DNA of 64,000 nt from Psychrobacter immobilis. GTDB taxonomy: Bacteria; Pseudomonadota; Gammaproteobacteria; Pseudomonadales; Moraxellaceae. This document shows, in pieces, positions 1 to 8,138 of this stretch. A model generated the notes under the pieces. The model saw nothing but the letters and a program-made list of their open reading frames with translations, searched no databases and had not been told where the DNA came from. Location of the stretch: contig CAJGZL010000001.1 of the NCBI GenBank assembly GCA_904846145.1, forward strand, positions 1,178,001 through 1,242,000, given 5' to 3'. Made by a program: the position numbers and the translations under genes. How positions within the stretch are numbered: position 1 is the first letter of the stretch; each line of letters begins with the position of its first letter.

Positions 1-419
1 AATCGTGGATAAGGTTTATCTGCTGAAATAAAGACATAGAGATAAGACTTATCGTCACGTAGCATCACGTTATAAGGCGGACGATATTCTTTGATTAAAT
101 TTTGCTCAAGTAATAGCGCTTCGGTCTCGCTACGGGTAATGATCGTTTCGATATTATCAATACGGGCAACTAATGCACGAGTTTTCGGATGGTCGATGGT
201 CTTAGCAAAGTAGCTATTAACCCGACTTTTAAGTGATTTTGCCTTGCCAACATAGAGAATATCACCATTTTTACCCAGCATCTTATATACCCCTGGCAAA
301 TTAGGCAGGCGTTTGATGAGATGTTTTAGACGGACTTTCCGATCCTCTTTGTCATTATTATTGCTATTATTGACGCTGTTATTATTATTAACAGTAGTTA
401 CTTCTGGAGCTTTGGCCAT
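1..419 (-). CDS. uvrC: Excinuclease ABC subunit C, N-terminal part (cut by window edge)
   Basis: UvrC makes the two incisions flanking a lesion in UvrABC nucleotide excision repair. Only about the first 139 residues are in the window. They hold the GIY-YIG nuclease domain: '[20 protein letters not shown]' followed by '[10 protein letters not shown]' and '[16 protein letters not shown]'. The start is the ATG whose complement is at 417-419. An unusual stretch of about 25 mostly Asn/Lys/Asp residues precedes the GIY-YIG domain. The protein continues off the left edge, so the UvrB-binding and RNase H-like domains are not seen. Confidence 0.93.
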   Translation of the reverse strand, partial: MAKAPEVTTVNNNNSVNNSNNNDKEDRKVRLKHLIKRLPNLPGVYKMLGKNGDILYVGKAKSLKSRVNSYFAKTIDHPKTRALVARIDNIETIITRSETEALLLEQNLIKEYRPPYNVMLRDDKSYLYVFISADKPYPR

Positions 420-489
420 AATTAATAATACTCATAAAAACGCTGGGTTACGCTTAGTTATGGGGTAATTTTGCTTAAATTGCAAGCAC

Positions 490-513
490 AAAAAAGCCAG
501 CACTCGGCTGACT
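490..513 (-). terminator. Intrinsic terminator of the DUF3360 gene
   Basis: Read on the minus strand there is a 7-bp stem (AGTCAGC with GCTGGCT, one G-U pair) with loop CGAGT, followed by six U. It lies 36 bp past the stop codon of the upstream minus-strand gene and before uvrC. Confidence 0.7.
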
Positions 514-549
514 TTTAGAAGTTAGGAGACGTCATTTGGTAACAGAATA

Positions 550-2112
550 CTAATGACGGAAGCTGGCTACTAGCGCAGGAATACCTGGCAGCATACCGAC
601 GATAGCCATAACACCCGTTAGAATAATAAACACGGCTGCTGGTATTATCCAGCGACTCATTTTGGATAAGTTGGCACTACGCTCTTTGGAACCAATTAAG
701 CCCAAATTATCTAGTAGCAAGGTAATCGACCAACCGAATGCTGGATTAACTAACGCTGAAGCAAACACCACAATCGCTGCTGACTGGGTGGTTTTACCTT
801 CGCGCGTCATCTCCATACCAGCCTCTAGTAGCGGAATAAAGACGCCAACGATTAAGGCCACACACATCACAGGTTCCCAAATCGCCAAATCCATCGGATA
901 GCCCCAAAGACCAGCAATCAGACAGAACAACGCGGTTAATACCGCACCAGCAGGAATCGGACGCTTAGCAATCGCCGCAGGGACAATATAAGTTCCCCAC
1001 GATGACGCAAAGTTAGCACCACCAAGTACTGAGCCAGCTACTTGTCTTATAGAAGCACTGGTCATCGTATCATCAATATCCATTAGCACGCGCTCAGTCC
1101 GTTTTGGATAACTTATCTTTTGGAACACTTGATGACCCAAAAAATCAGGCGACCACATAGCGACAGCCAGTACAGCAAAAGGAAGTACTACGATAAAGCT
1201 CTCAACCGTTGGCAACCCTAGCATCCAGCCTGTGTTCTCACCCCACCAATAAGCAGGACTCATATGCGGCAAGCCTGGAGCAGTTTTAAACTCGAATGGC
1301 GCACCCATAGCAAACGCCACGCCGCCACCCAGTAGACAGCTGAGCGGTACGGCAAGCCAACGCTTCTGGTAATTTTCTAACACCGCATAAAGCACGATGG
1401 TTAGCAAAATTACGGTAAAGGCAATATGCGACATACCAATGCCCTCTGCCCATGCAAATAGATTCTTAACTTGTGAGGTGGTGCCAATAAAGCCTAGGTA
1501 TAGTAGTAAACCGCCGCACACTCCCTTACTCGTTAAATTTGCCAGCAGACTTCCACCTTTACTGATGGCTAATAGCAGCCCAAATGCACCAATGAGCAAG
1601 CCAAAGGCCATCGGATGACCACCGGCAGCGACGACAATAGGAATGAGCGGAATTAACGGGCCATGAGTCCCTGCTAAGTTAGCAGTCGGTAATAATAAGC
1701 CTGAGAATAAAAAGACAAAAACAGCGACAATCAGTAATTCATAACGAACGTTTTCTAATACAAAGGCCTCGCTCAATCCGAGTGGCCCTGCAAAAGTAGC
1801 CGCAATCGCACCAACCATGACGACTTTGCCGATAGTCGCTGCCATCGCAGGAATAGTATCCTCATATTCAAAGCGGTAGTCACGAAAAGGTAGGTTAACT
1901 CGCCAGCGTTTAGGCTGCATGATTTGCAATTCATGTTTTAGATAAGCATCGCGGTTTTTGAAACTAGCGCTTGGTTTGTGCAGATTTGGATAACTGTCAG
2001 GTAGTTCATTAGAATCGTTATTACTAGGGTTGTTGTTACCATCGTGATTGCTATCAGAGGAATTGGGTTGCTGGAGACTATGCTCGACAGCCGAATCTTG
2101 AGTACTACTCAT
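550..2112 (-). CDS. DUF3360 family putative permease (SulP/NCS2-like fold)
   Basis: This is a polytopic inner-membrane protein of 520 aa. A hydrophilic, Asn/Ser-rich N-terminus of about 70 residues is followed by 'PKRWRVNLPFRDYRFEYEDT' and roughly 12 hydrophobic segments. The sequence pattern matches what I know as the DUF3360 family, distantly related to SulP/xanthine permeases; the substrate is unknown. The track start is a GTG directly followed by ATG; I take the ATG at 2110-2112 because a purine-rich AAGGTGG lies just upstream. It has its own terminator and appears monocistronic. Confidence 0.8.
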   Translation of the reverse strand: MSSTQDSAVEHSLQQPNSSDSNHDGNNNPSNNDSNELPDSYPNLHKPSASFKNRDAYLKHELQIMQPKRWRVNLPFRDYRFEYEDTIPAMAATIGKVVMVGAIAATFAGPLGLSEAFVLENVRYELLIVAVFVFLFSGLLLPTANLAGTHGPLIPLIPIVVAAGGHPMAFGLLIGAFGLLLAISKGGSLLANLTSKGVCGGLLLYLGFIGTTSQVKNLFAWAEGIGMSHIAFTVILLTIVLYAVLENYQKRWLAVPLSCLLGGGVAFAMGAPFEFKTAPGLPHMSPAYWWGENTGWMLGLPTVESFIVVLPFAVLAVAMWSPDFLGHQVFQKISYPKRTERVLMDIDDTMTSASIRQVAGSVLGGANFASSWGTYIVPAAIAKRPIPAGAVLTALFCLIAGLWGYPMDLAIWEPVMCVALIVGVFIPLLEAGMEMTREGKTTQSAAIVVFASALVNPAFGWSITLLLDNLGLIGSKERSANLSKMSRWIIPAAVFIILTGVMAIVGMLPGIPALVASFRH

Positions 2113-2357
2113 CACACCACCTTATAACGTCTGAAACCATTTATCAAAATAAGCTATCAAAATAAGAACTATTTGAGTGCGGCAGACGATTATTTGTTTT
2201 AGTAAACAAATGAGCCGCCCAACACAAATTGATAGCTATTGTAAGTTACAAGGTTTTCAGATTCGAGCAGCATATGCCAAATTAGCCGTTAAAAAGATAC
2301 AAAATGTATCAACACTAACATTATGGATATCTTAAACACTGGCCGATAAAATATAGT

Positions 2358-2705
2358 TTAGTGTCTAACGCTTATTTTTAGACCCGCTGGACGTTTTTTT
2401 ACCCAATTGATAAATTTTTTTACTTCACTATGTGCTTGCAAACGCTCAACGCTGTGATAGTAGCTCGCCAGTTCATGGTTATCGAACAGTCGATGCACTT
2501 GACTGTGGCAAGGTCGACAGAGCATAGCAATATCGGTTTTCATTGCTACGCGGCTAAAATGGCGCTGGGTCTGAGTTTTATTGTGCCGTGCCAGTGGGAT
2601 AAGATGATGGCGAGTCAGTGGCAACTCAGTACGAGCACATAACTCACAAGCGCTGTCAGTATTAATATCGCTTTGCGTAGTAGTTAGATTATTATTATGA
2701 GACAT
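2358..2705 (-). CDS. Small HNH-type endonuclease-like protein
   Basis: 115 aa. It has a zinc-binding HNH layout: CELC (Cys20, Cys23), 'TRHHLIPL' (His33-34), then 'MLCRPCHSQVH' (Cys63, Cys66, His67, His71). This resembles the small YisB-type HNH proteins common in gammaproteobacteria, whose cellular role is not settled. A longer reading frame starts 11 codons upstream, but AGGGA lies 8 bases before the ATG at 2703-2705, so the short start is preferred. No operon partners are visible: the flanking genes are more than 150 bp away. Confidence 0.75.
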   Translation of the reverse strand: MSHNNNLTTTQSDINTDSACELCARTELPLTRHHLIPLARHNKTQTQRHFSRVAMKTDIAMLCRPCHSQVHRLFDNHELASYYHSVERLQAHSEVKKFINWVKKRPAGLKISVRH

Positions 2706-2810
2706 AATTATTTCCCTGCTTTTAAACCAGTTACGCATTAAGACTGGTAGATAATTCCATTATTAATTATTATAGACCTCTTTTATCAGCTTAGAGCGTA
2801 CAAAAGCTCA

Positions 2811-2823
2811 GGGCGTGTTGAAC
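2811..2823 (+). repeat. Short direct repeat GGGCGTGTTGAAC, left copy
   Basis: GGGCGTGTTGAAC occurs here, and GGTCGTGTTGAAC (12 of 13 identical) occurs at 3432-3444. The pair brackets the DUF4442 gene exactly. The first nine bases recur at 26212-26220. The origin is unknown; it could be a dispersed repeat end. Confidence 0.4.
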
Positions 2824-2860
2824 CCTTGCGATAATTATAAAAATACCACAGGATATCTGT

Positions 2861-3415
2861 ATGAGCCTATTACCGAAGAATTTTGAAACCTTTAAGCGTA
2901 AAACTAAAAAGAATATCATGCCGCTACTATCTCCCCATTTATTGAAGCTGCGTATTAACAGCTACGCGCCTTATGTCGGCGCTGGCATTAAGGTTGAGCA
3001 TGTTGACTTAGATCAAGGGCTATGTGTGGTCAGCATGGGTCTAAATGCGCTTAATAAAAACATTGTCGGTACCCAGTTTGGCGGTAGCTTATATTCGATG
3101 ATCGACCCGTTTTATATGACTATGCTATTGCATCAGCTTGGTGGCAGTTATGTAGTCTGGGATAAAAGCTCTCACATTGAGTTTATAGCGCCAGGTAAGA
3201 CCAAAGTCACTGCCCGTATAAAAATACCTAACGATGAAATTGCTCAAATTCGCAAGCTGGCCGAGGATGGCGAAGCAGTATTTCGTGATTATAAAACTGA
3301 GATTGTTGATACTCAGCAAAAAGTCATCGCTACCGTAACCAAAACCGTTTATATCCGTTTGCGTAATCACAGCAAATCTAAAGATCAAAGTAGCCCTATA
3401 GCGGCTATTGATTAG
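2861..3415 (+). CDS. DUF4442 domain (hotdog-fold, thioesterase-like) protein
   Basis: 184 aa. The region 'VVSMGLNALNKNIVGTQFGG' followed by 'LYSMIDPFYMTMLLHQLG' and 'HIEFIAPGKTKVTARI' is the DUF4442 signature, a hotdog fold related to PaaI and YbgC acyl-CoA thioesterases. Activity is inferred from fold only. The ATG follows CAGGATATCTGT, an acceptable ribosome binding site. It is a single gene, convergent with rplS and sharing its terminator. It is flanked by near-identical 13-bp repeats. Confidence 0.75.
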   Translation: MSLLPKNFETFKRKTKKNIMPLLSPHLLKLRINSYAPYVGAGIKVEHVDLDQGLCVVSMGLNALNKNIVGTQFGGSLYSMIDPFYMTMLLHQLGGSYVVWDKSSHIEFIAPGKTKVTARIKIPNDEIAQIRKLAEDGEAVFRDYKTEIVDTQQKVIATVTKTVYIRLRNHSKSKDQSSPIAAID

Positions 3416-3431
3416 AGAGCATTTTTACTTA

Positions 3432-3444
3432 GGTCGTGTTGAAC
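3432..3444 (+). repeat. Short direct repeat GGTCGTGTTGAAC, right copy
   Basis: Right partner of the repeat at 2811-2823. It starts 17 bp after the stop codon of the DUF4442 gene. Confidence 0.4.
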
Positions 3445-3494
3445 GATTAAAACTCAATGTAATTTAAAGTCTACTATCTTAAGTTATAGATACA

Positions 3495-3531
3495 AAAACC
3501 CCAGTTTGGCATTAGCACAAACTGGGGTTTT
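3495..3531. terminator. Bidirectional terminator between DUF4442 gene and rplS
   Basis: Perfect 14-bp stem, AAAACCCCAGTTTG (3495-3508) with CAAACTGGGGTTTT (3518-3531), and a 9-nt loop. A/T runs on both sides let it work for the plus-strand gene and for the minus-strand rpsP-rplS operon. Confidence 0.9.
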
Positions 3532-3599
3532 GTCTTTTTTGGTACGCCTACTTATTAATATAATAAACCTATAAATAAGGGCTTGTAGCAGATCTCAGC

Positions 3600-4031
3600 T
3601 TAGATACCTGGTGCAGTATCAACAGCATCAGGAACGCCGGCATCAGTCTTTTTCTGAGCGCTAGGCTTCGCTGGACGTGCGCCCAACTTTTCGCGGATAC
3701 GTGCTGATTTACCAGAACGCTCACGTAAGTAGTAAAGTTTCGCACGACGAACCGCACCACGGCGTTTCAATTCGATGCTATCGATAATAGGTGAATGCAA
3801 CTGGAATGCACGCTCAACACCAACACCGCTTGAAATTTTACGCACGGTGAATGCTGAGTTTAGACCACGGTTACGCTTAGCGATTACTACACCTTCAAAA
3901 GCCTGTAAACGCTCACGTTCGCCTTCACGAACTTTTACTTGTACGACAACCGTGTCGCCAGGGCTAAATTTCGGATGCTCACGCAATTGAGAGTTTTCAA
4001 CACTTTGCACTAATGGATGTTTGTTGCTCAT
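3600..4031 (-). CDS. rplS: 50S ribosomal protein L19
   Basis: Structural protein at the 30S-50S interface. The L19 core is complete: '[20 protein letters not shown]', '[12 protein letters not shown]' and '[20 protein letters not shown]'. At 143 aa it is about 25 residues longer than the usual L19 (roughly 115-120 aa). The excess is a C-terminal tail rich in Ala, Pro, Lys and Asp after '[10 protein letters not shown]'. A strong AGGAG ribosome binding site precedes the ATG. It is the last gene of rpsP-rimM-trmD-rplS, with a 228-bp spacer from trmD that may carry a second promoter. Confidence 0.96.
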   Translation of the reverse strand: MSNKHPLVQSVENSQLREHPKFSPGDTVVVQVKVREGERERLQAFEGVVIAKRNRGLNSAFTVRKISSGVGVERAFQLHSPIIDSIELKRRGAVRRAKLYYLRERSGKSARIREKLGARPAKPSAQKKTDAGVPDAVDTAPGI

Positions 4032-4259
4032 GAGAGTTATCTCCTCACATTAGATAATAGAGGCTATGCGCATATCACCTGTTTGTAATAATGGATTGTA
4101 TCTGAATCATCTATAGTTAAACTTCATAATAAAAAGTATAATTAAAAAATAGTCACATACAGGATAAGGGTTTGGTAAACGGCCATTATTTTATGACCTG
4201 TTCAGTTATTATATAAAACTTATAAATTAACTTTTAAAGCCGTTATTGCTATCATTTAT

Positions 4260-5030
4260 TTAATGGCTATTGCTATCAGATTTCGCTAGAGCTTTTAGCC
4301 ATTTCGCTTGCTGAGCATTTGGCGTGAACGCTTGCCATAAGTCTGGCCGACGCGCTTGGGTTCGAGCAACTTGCTGACCAAAACGCCATTTGGCGATATT
4401 AGCATGATGACCTGAAAGTAGTACATCAGGAACGCTCATACCAGCATACTCATGTGGCTTAGTATAATGTGGGCAGTCCAGCAAACCATCGACAAACGAA
4501 TCTTGTATTGCGGACTGATCGTCGCCCATAGTATCAGGCAGACGACGTATCACACTATCCATCAGCACCATCGCTGGTAGTTCACCGCCTGTAAGGACAT
4601 AATCCCCAATAGACACTTCACTATCGACATAGTGCATAAGTAGACGCTCATCAATGCCTTCATAACGACCACATAATATAATCATGCCATCGTAATCGCT
4701 CATCTTAAGCACACTATTCTCGCTCAGCGTCTGTCCTTGTGGGGACATATAGATCACTGGGCAATGCGCCGCATCAATACGACAACCATGCTGAGTAGCA
4801 CGGCCGCGAGCATCATCAATCGCTTGTGCTAGCGGCTCTGCCATCATTACCATACCAGGACCACCACCATAGGGGCGCTCGTCGATACGGCGATAATTAT
4901 CAGCGGTATAATCGCGTGGGTTAATGCAATCAATCGTGACCTGACCTTGAGCGCTAGCTCGTCCCGTAATACCAAAATCACGAATCGAGGCAAACATCTC
5001 AGGGAAAATACTAATCACGGCAAAATACAT
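4260..5030 (-). CDS. trmD: tRNA (guanine37-N1)-methyltransferase
   Basis: TrmD methylates G37 next to the anticodon using S-adenosylmethionine, preventing +1 frameshifting. The 256-aa protein has the expected start '[13 protein letters not shown]' and the trefoil-knot SAM site motifs '[13 protein letters not shown]' and '[19 protein letters not shown]'. The C-terminal domain '[12 protein letters not shown]' is also present. AGGAT precedes the ATG. It lies 32 bp after rimM in the same operon. Confidence 0.97.
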   Translation of the reverse strand: MYFAVISIFPEMFASIRDFGITGRASAQGQVTIDCINPRDYTADNYRRIDERPYGGGPGMVMMAEPLAQAIDDARGRATQHGCRIDAAHCPVIYMSPQGQTLSENSVLKMSDYDGMIILCGRYEGIDERLLMHYVDSEVSIGDYVLTGGELPAMVLMDSVIRRLPDTMGDDQSAIQDSFVDGLLDCPHYTKPHEYAGMSVPDVLLSGHHANIAKWRFGQQVARTQARRPDLWQAFTPNAQQAKWLKALAKSDSNSH

Positions 5031-5062
5031 CTAAATCCTATAGCGATAAATATTGATGCGTA

Positions 5063-5593
5063 TTAATAGTCGCTTGGCCAAGCAACCACTACCGTTTTGC
5101 TAGCCATATCGACTTGCATAACCGTTTGCTTATGCCAAGGTATCAGGCGCTCTTCATTATCTAAACTGTCTGAGGTAACCGCTACTCGCATTATATCGTG
5201 AGCACCCGTTTCAAACATTTCAGTGATGTCGCCCAAATACTCGTCTTGTTCATTGATGACTTTCAAGCCCACCAAGTCTGACCAATAATACTCATCTGCC
5301 GCCGTCTCTGGTAATACGTCTTCGACCCAAACGGTAACTCCGTTCATAGTCTCAGCCACATTACGATCAGGTACTTGCTCAAACTGAGCAACAATTCCCG
5401 ATCCTTGCTGACGCCACGCTTTGACAGTCAATGGCTGCATACCAGTGGCAGTTTTCATCCACCACGGCTGCATAGCAAAGATGTCTTCGCGATTATCCGT
5501 TTCACTAAATACCCATACCCAGCCTTTTATGCCATAAGGCTTTTTGAGCTGAGCGATTTTCATCAAGGCTTTAGGATCTGGAGCAGATGACAT
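5063..5593 (-). CDS. rimM: Ribosome maturation factor RimM
   Basis: RimM helps assemble the head of the 30S subunit by binding S19. The 176-aa sequence has the N-terminal 'AQLKKPYGIKGWVWVF' barrel motif and the C-terminal PRC-like 'EYYWSDLVGLKV...YLGDITEMFETGAHD...IPW' pattern. It is separated from rpsP by 254 bp, longer than in most genomes. Confidence 0.95.
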   Translation of the reverse strand: MSSAPDPKALMKIAQLKKPYGIKGWVWVFSETDNREDIFAMQPWWMKTATGMQPLTVKAWRQQGSGIVAQFEQVPDRNVAETMNGVTVWVEDVLPETAADEYYWSDLVGLKVINEQDEYLGDITEMFETGAHDIMRVAVTSDSLDNEERLIPWHKQTVMQVDMASKTVVVAWPSDY

Positions 5594-5847
5594 AGCGGCG
5601 AACCTAGCTTTTTATAAATGATAATAAACAATAAGTAATGACTACTATAAAATCTAGCAACTACTTATCAAAACAATAAATTTTTATCGCAACAATAAGC
5701 TTACAGCAGCAATAAACAGTTAATAGCGCACTTGGATTAACCAGTTACGCAGTATTTCAAAAACTGTATTAATGCAAGCTAAATACTATAAAAGCTTAGT
5801 TAACATCGTTAAATCAGCTTTTATATTATAAGCTCTGCGTTTACTAC

Positions 5848-6117
5848 TTAAGCCGTAGCTTCAGTGGTAGCTACAGCTTTAGTGTAAGACTTAACTATTG
5901 ATGCAACGCGATCTGAAGGCTGTGCGCCTTTGTCAATCCAAGACTGATACGCTTCCATGTTAACGCGTACAGACTCTTCTGAATCTTTAGCTAGCGGATT
6001 AAAAAAGCCAATGTTTTCGATGTAACGGCCATCACGCGCGCGGCGTTGATCGGCAACTACTACTTGATAAAACGGGCGTTTCTTGGCACCGCCCCGTGCT
6101 AAACGAATAACAACCAT
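5848..6117 (-). CDS. rpsP: 30S ribosomal protein S16
   Basis: 89 aa, normal for S16. It begins '[20 protein letters not shown]' and contains '[11 protein letters not shown]'. The open frame extends 23 codons further upstream, but family length and the purine-rich AAAGAGAG before the ATG at 6115-6117 fix the start here. It is the first gene of the rpsP-rimM-trmD-rplS operon, so the operon promoter should lie in 6118-6340. Confidence 0.96.
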   Translation of the reverse strand: MVVIRLARGGAKKRPFYQVVVADQRRARDGRYIENIGFFNPLAKDSEESVRVNMEAYQSWIDKGAQPSDRVASIVKSYTKAVATTEATA

Positions 6118-6340
6118 GTGAATTCTCTCTTTCGCAGGTATACCAAAAAGGGCGTAATTATAACATAGTATTTTTTGATTAAACACCTAAACTGTGTTTA
6201 TTTAATGCTTTTATAACATCAGCTTATCGAAGTCTGTCTTATGCCTTATGCTTTATGAAAACCTTGAATGTCTCATGGCACAATAAGGGCTATTGCACTA
6301 TACTTTAGGCTACTATTGACTTGCTAGAGCCACCACTGAT

Positions 6341-7813
6341 ATGACACCTCCAAGCTCACGTACACGTCGCCAAAGCTTATTTTCTCGCTCTTACTCTAAC
6401 AGCTGGAAGACGACTTTGGTGGTCGCCTTTATTGTCATTATTAGTGTTGGCTTGAGCATCTGGTTTTTTTGGCGAAGCCTTTATCTGCCTGAGCTAAAGA
6501 GTCATGCTCGTTATCTAACGAGCGAGCTGCGCTTAATAAATAGCGTAAAACAAGACTGGCAAGATGATTTGAAAGTACAACGCTGGGTCTATAACCACTC
6601 GCATGTGGTTGTGGTAAACAATCCTAATGACTTTCCACAAGTATCAGACAAGGCTTTTGTAGGATTATTTACCGATGTATTACAGCGTGAGATCGGGGCG
6701 CAGCTGGGGCGTCCAGTAGAGGTCTACTTTAAGTTCAAGCCTACCCCGCAGATTTGGATACAAGATAGCCGCGACACTAGCTTTTGGATACGTGAGTCCG
6801 TTGTTTACTACTCCCAATATAGTCCTGTACTATTATTTTTATTCTTACTTGGGCTACCTATATTGACGCTATTAACTATTATTTTATTGGCGCGTCAGCT
6901 CAATAGACCGTTGCGGCACTTGCAACGTGCGGCAACTAACTATATTCGTTTGGGGCATGCAACAACATTACCGATTGATAATGGGCCAACCGAAATCCGC
7001 CAAGTCAATACCGCGTTTAATAGGCTATTTACGACGCTCAATCAAGCGCAAAAAGAACGCACTATTATGCTGGCAGGTATCTCTCATGACCTACGTACCC
7101 CATTGACACGGATGCGTCTGACTGCAGAGATGTTGCCTGATGACTTTTTTCGTGAAGGTCTTATTTACGACATTGAAGATATGGATGCGATCCTTGAGCA
7201 GTTCATCTCTTTTATGAAAGATGGTTCTGATGAGCCTGTTCGTCTAACCAATTTAGATACGATATTTAAAGAGATTATGGTGCAGTTTGCGCCGATGAAG
7301 TTTGTTTACCAGTCTGATTGCGATAAAGCAGTACCGATACGCCCCTTATCAATCAAGCGCCTAATCATAAACTTAGTCAATAACGCCAATCGCTATGGTA
7401 AACCGCCGATTTATCTATCCGTGACTATCGTCCCGACATTTATTGAAACTGAAATCGTAATAGATGAAGATGTGATTAGCGAGAGCGATATGAACAAAGA
7501 AGCGCAAGAGCAATTAGTGATTTGTGTGCGTGATTGCGGTGATGGGGTAGCAGAGGATCAGCTAGAGCGCATCATGCAGCCCTTTGAGCGCGGTGAGACG
7601 GCTCGTACCACTCAAGGTAGCGGATTGGGACTAGCGATTGTGAATCGTATTGCTGGGCTACATCATGGTAAAGTCGAAGCGACTAATCATCCGCATGGCG
7701 GCTTGCAAGTCTGCGTGCGTATTCCTCTAATATCTAAAGTTACAGACGATGATACAGCAGCTATTGATATTAAAACCTTACCTAACCCTGATAACGTTAT
7801 CAAAGGCGAATAA
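6341..7813 (+). CDS. envZ: EnvZ-type sensor histidine kinase
   Basis: 490-aa membrane kinase. One transmembrane helix lies at about residues 23-45, a periplasmic loop at about 50-160 and a second helix at about 161-185, then HAMP. The HisKA box 'LAGISHDLRTPLTRMRL' has phospho-acceptor His249, and the HATPase motifs 'NLVNNANRYG' and 'GSGLGLAIV' follow. The His box and its surroundings match EnvZ, the osmosensor that phosphorylates OmpR. Unlike the usual ompR-envZ pair, no response regulator gene adjoins it on either side; the 150 bp upstream leads straight to rpsP. It is convergent with the bfmRS operon. Confidence 0.85.
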   Translation: MTPPSSRTRRQSLFSRSYSNSWKTTLVVAFIVIISVGLSIWFFWRSLYLPELKSHARYLTSELRLINSVKQDWQDDLKVQRWVYNHSHVVVVNNPNDFPQVSDKAFVGLFTDVLQREIGAQLGRPVEVYFKFKPTPQIWIQDSRDTSFWIRESVVYYSQYSPVLLFLFLLGLPILTLLTIILLARQLNRPLRHLQRAATNYIRLGHATTLPIDNGPTEIRQVNTAFNRLFTTLNQAQKERTIMLAGISHDLRTPLTRMRLTAEMLPDDFFREGLIYDIEDMDAILEQFISFMKDGSDEPVRLTNLDTIFKEIMVQFAPMKFVYQSDCDKAVPIRPLSIKRLIINLVNNANRYGKPPIYLSVTIVPTFIETEIVIDEDVISESDMNKEAQEQLVICVRDCGDGVAEDQLERIMQPFERGETARTTQGSGLGLAIVNRIAGLHHGKVEATNHPHGGLQVCVRIPLISKVTDDDTAAIDIKTLPNPDNVIKGE

Positions 7814-7907
7814 AGGTAAACTTACGCTAACACAAATGCTCAAAATAAAACTGCCAGCAAAATGCCAATGTACCAGCCTTAGCCTGTTGACTTGGCAATG
7901 ATACTTA

Positions 7908-8087
7908 CTACTCTCTTTCCCCAATAGGCGGTGGAATATAAGCCGCGCTATTCGCAAAAACCAAGGGCTGGGTAATTTCAGATTGCGCCTTTTGTAGGCT
8001 ATCGGTGGCGCTTGGCTGCTCTAAAAATAAGTAATACCCTAAAGTAATAGCATTCAAAATTACTAGAGCACCAAATAAATAAGGCAT
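7908..8087 (-). CDS. 59-aa single-pass membrane protein downstream of bfmS
   Basis: This short frame has a strong AGGAGGG five bases before its ATG (8085-8087). The product begins 'MPYLFGALVILNAITLGYYL', one transmembrane helix at about residues 4-22. A mostly polar tail of about 37 residues ends 'IPPPIGERE'. It starts 51 bp after bfmS on the same strand and no promoter or terminator is obvious between them, so cotranscription is likely. I do not recognise a family. The position suggests a small accessory or modulator of the BfmS sensor, but that is inference only. Confidence 0.72.
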   Translation of the reverse strand: MPYLFGALVILNAITLGYYLFLEQPSATDSLQKAQSEITQPLVFANSAAYIPPPIGERE

Positions 8088-8138
8088 TGATTACCCTCCT
8101 ATTTTACAATTTTATGCATAAGCTGCAAAATTTTTGAA

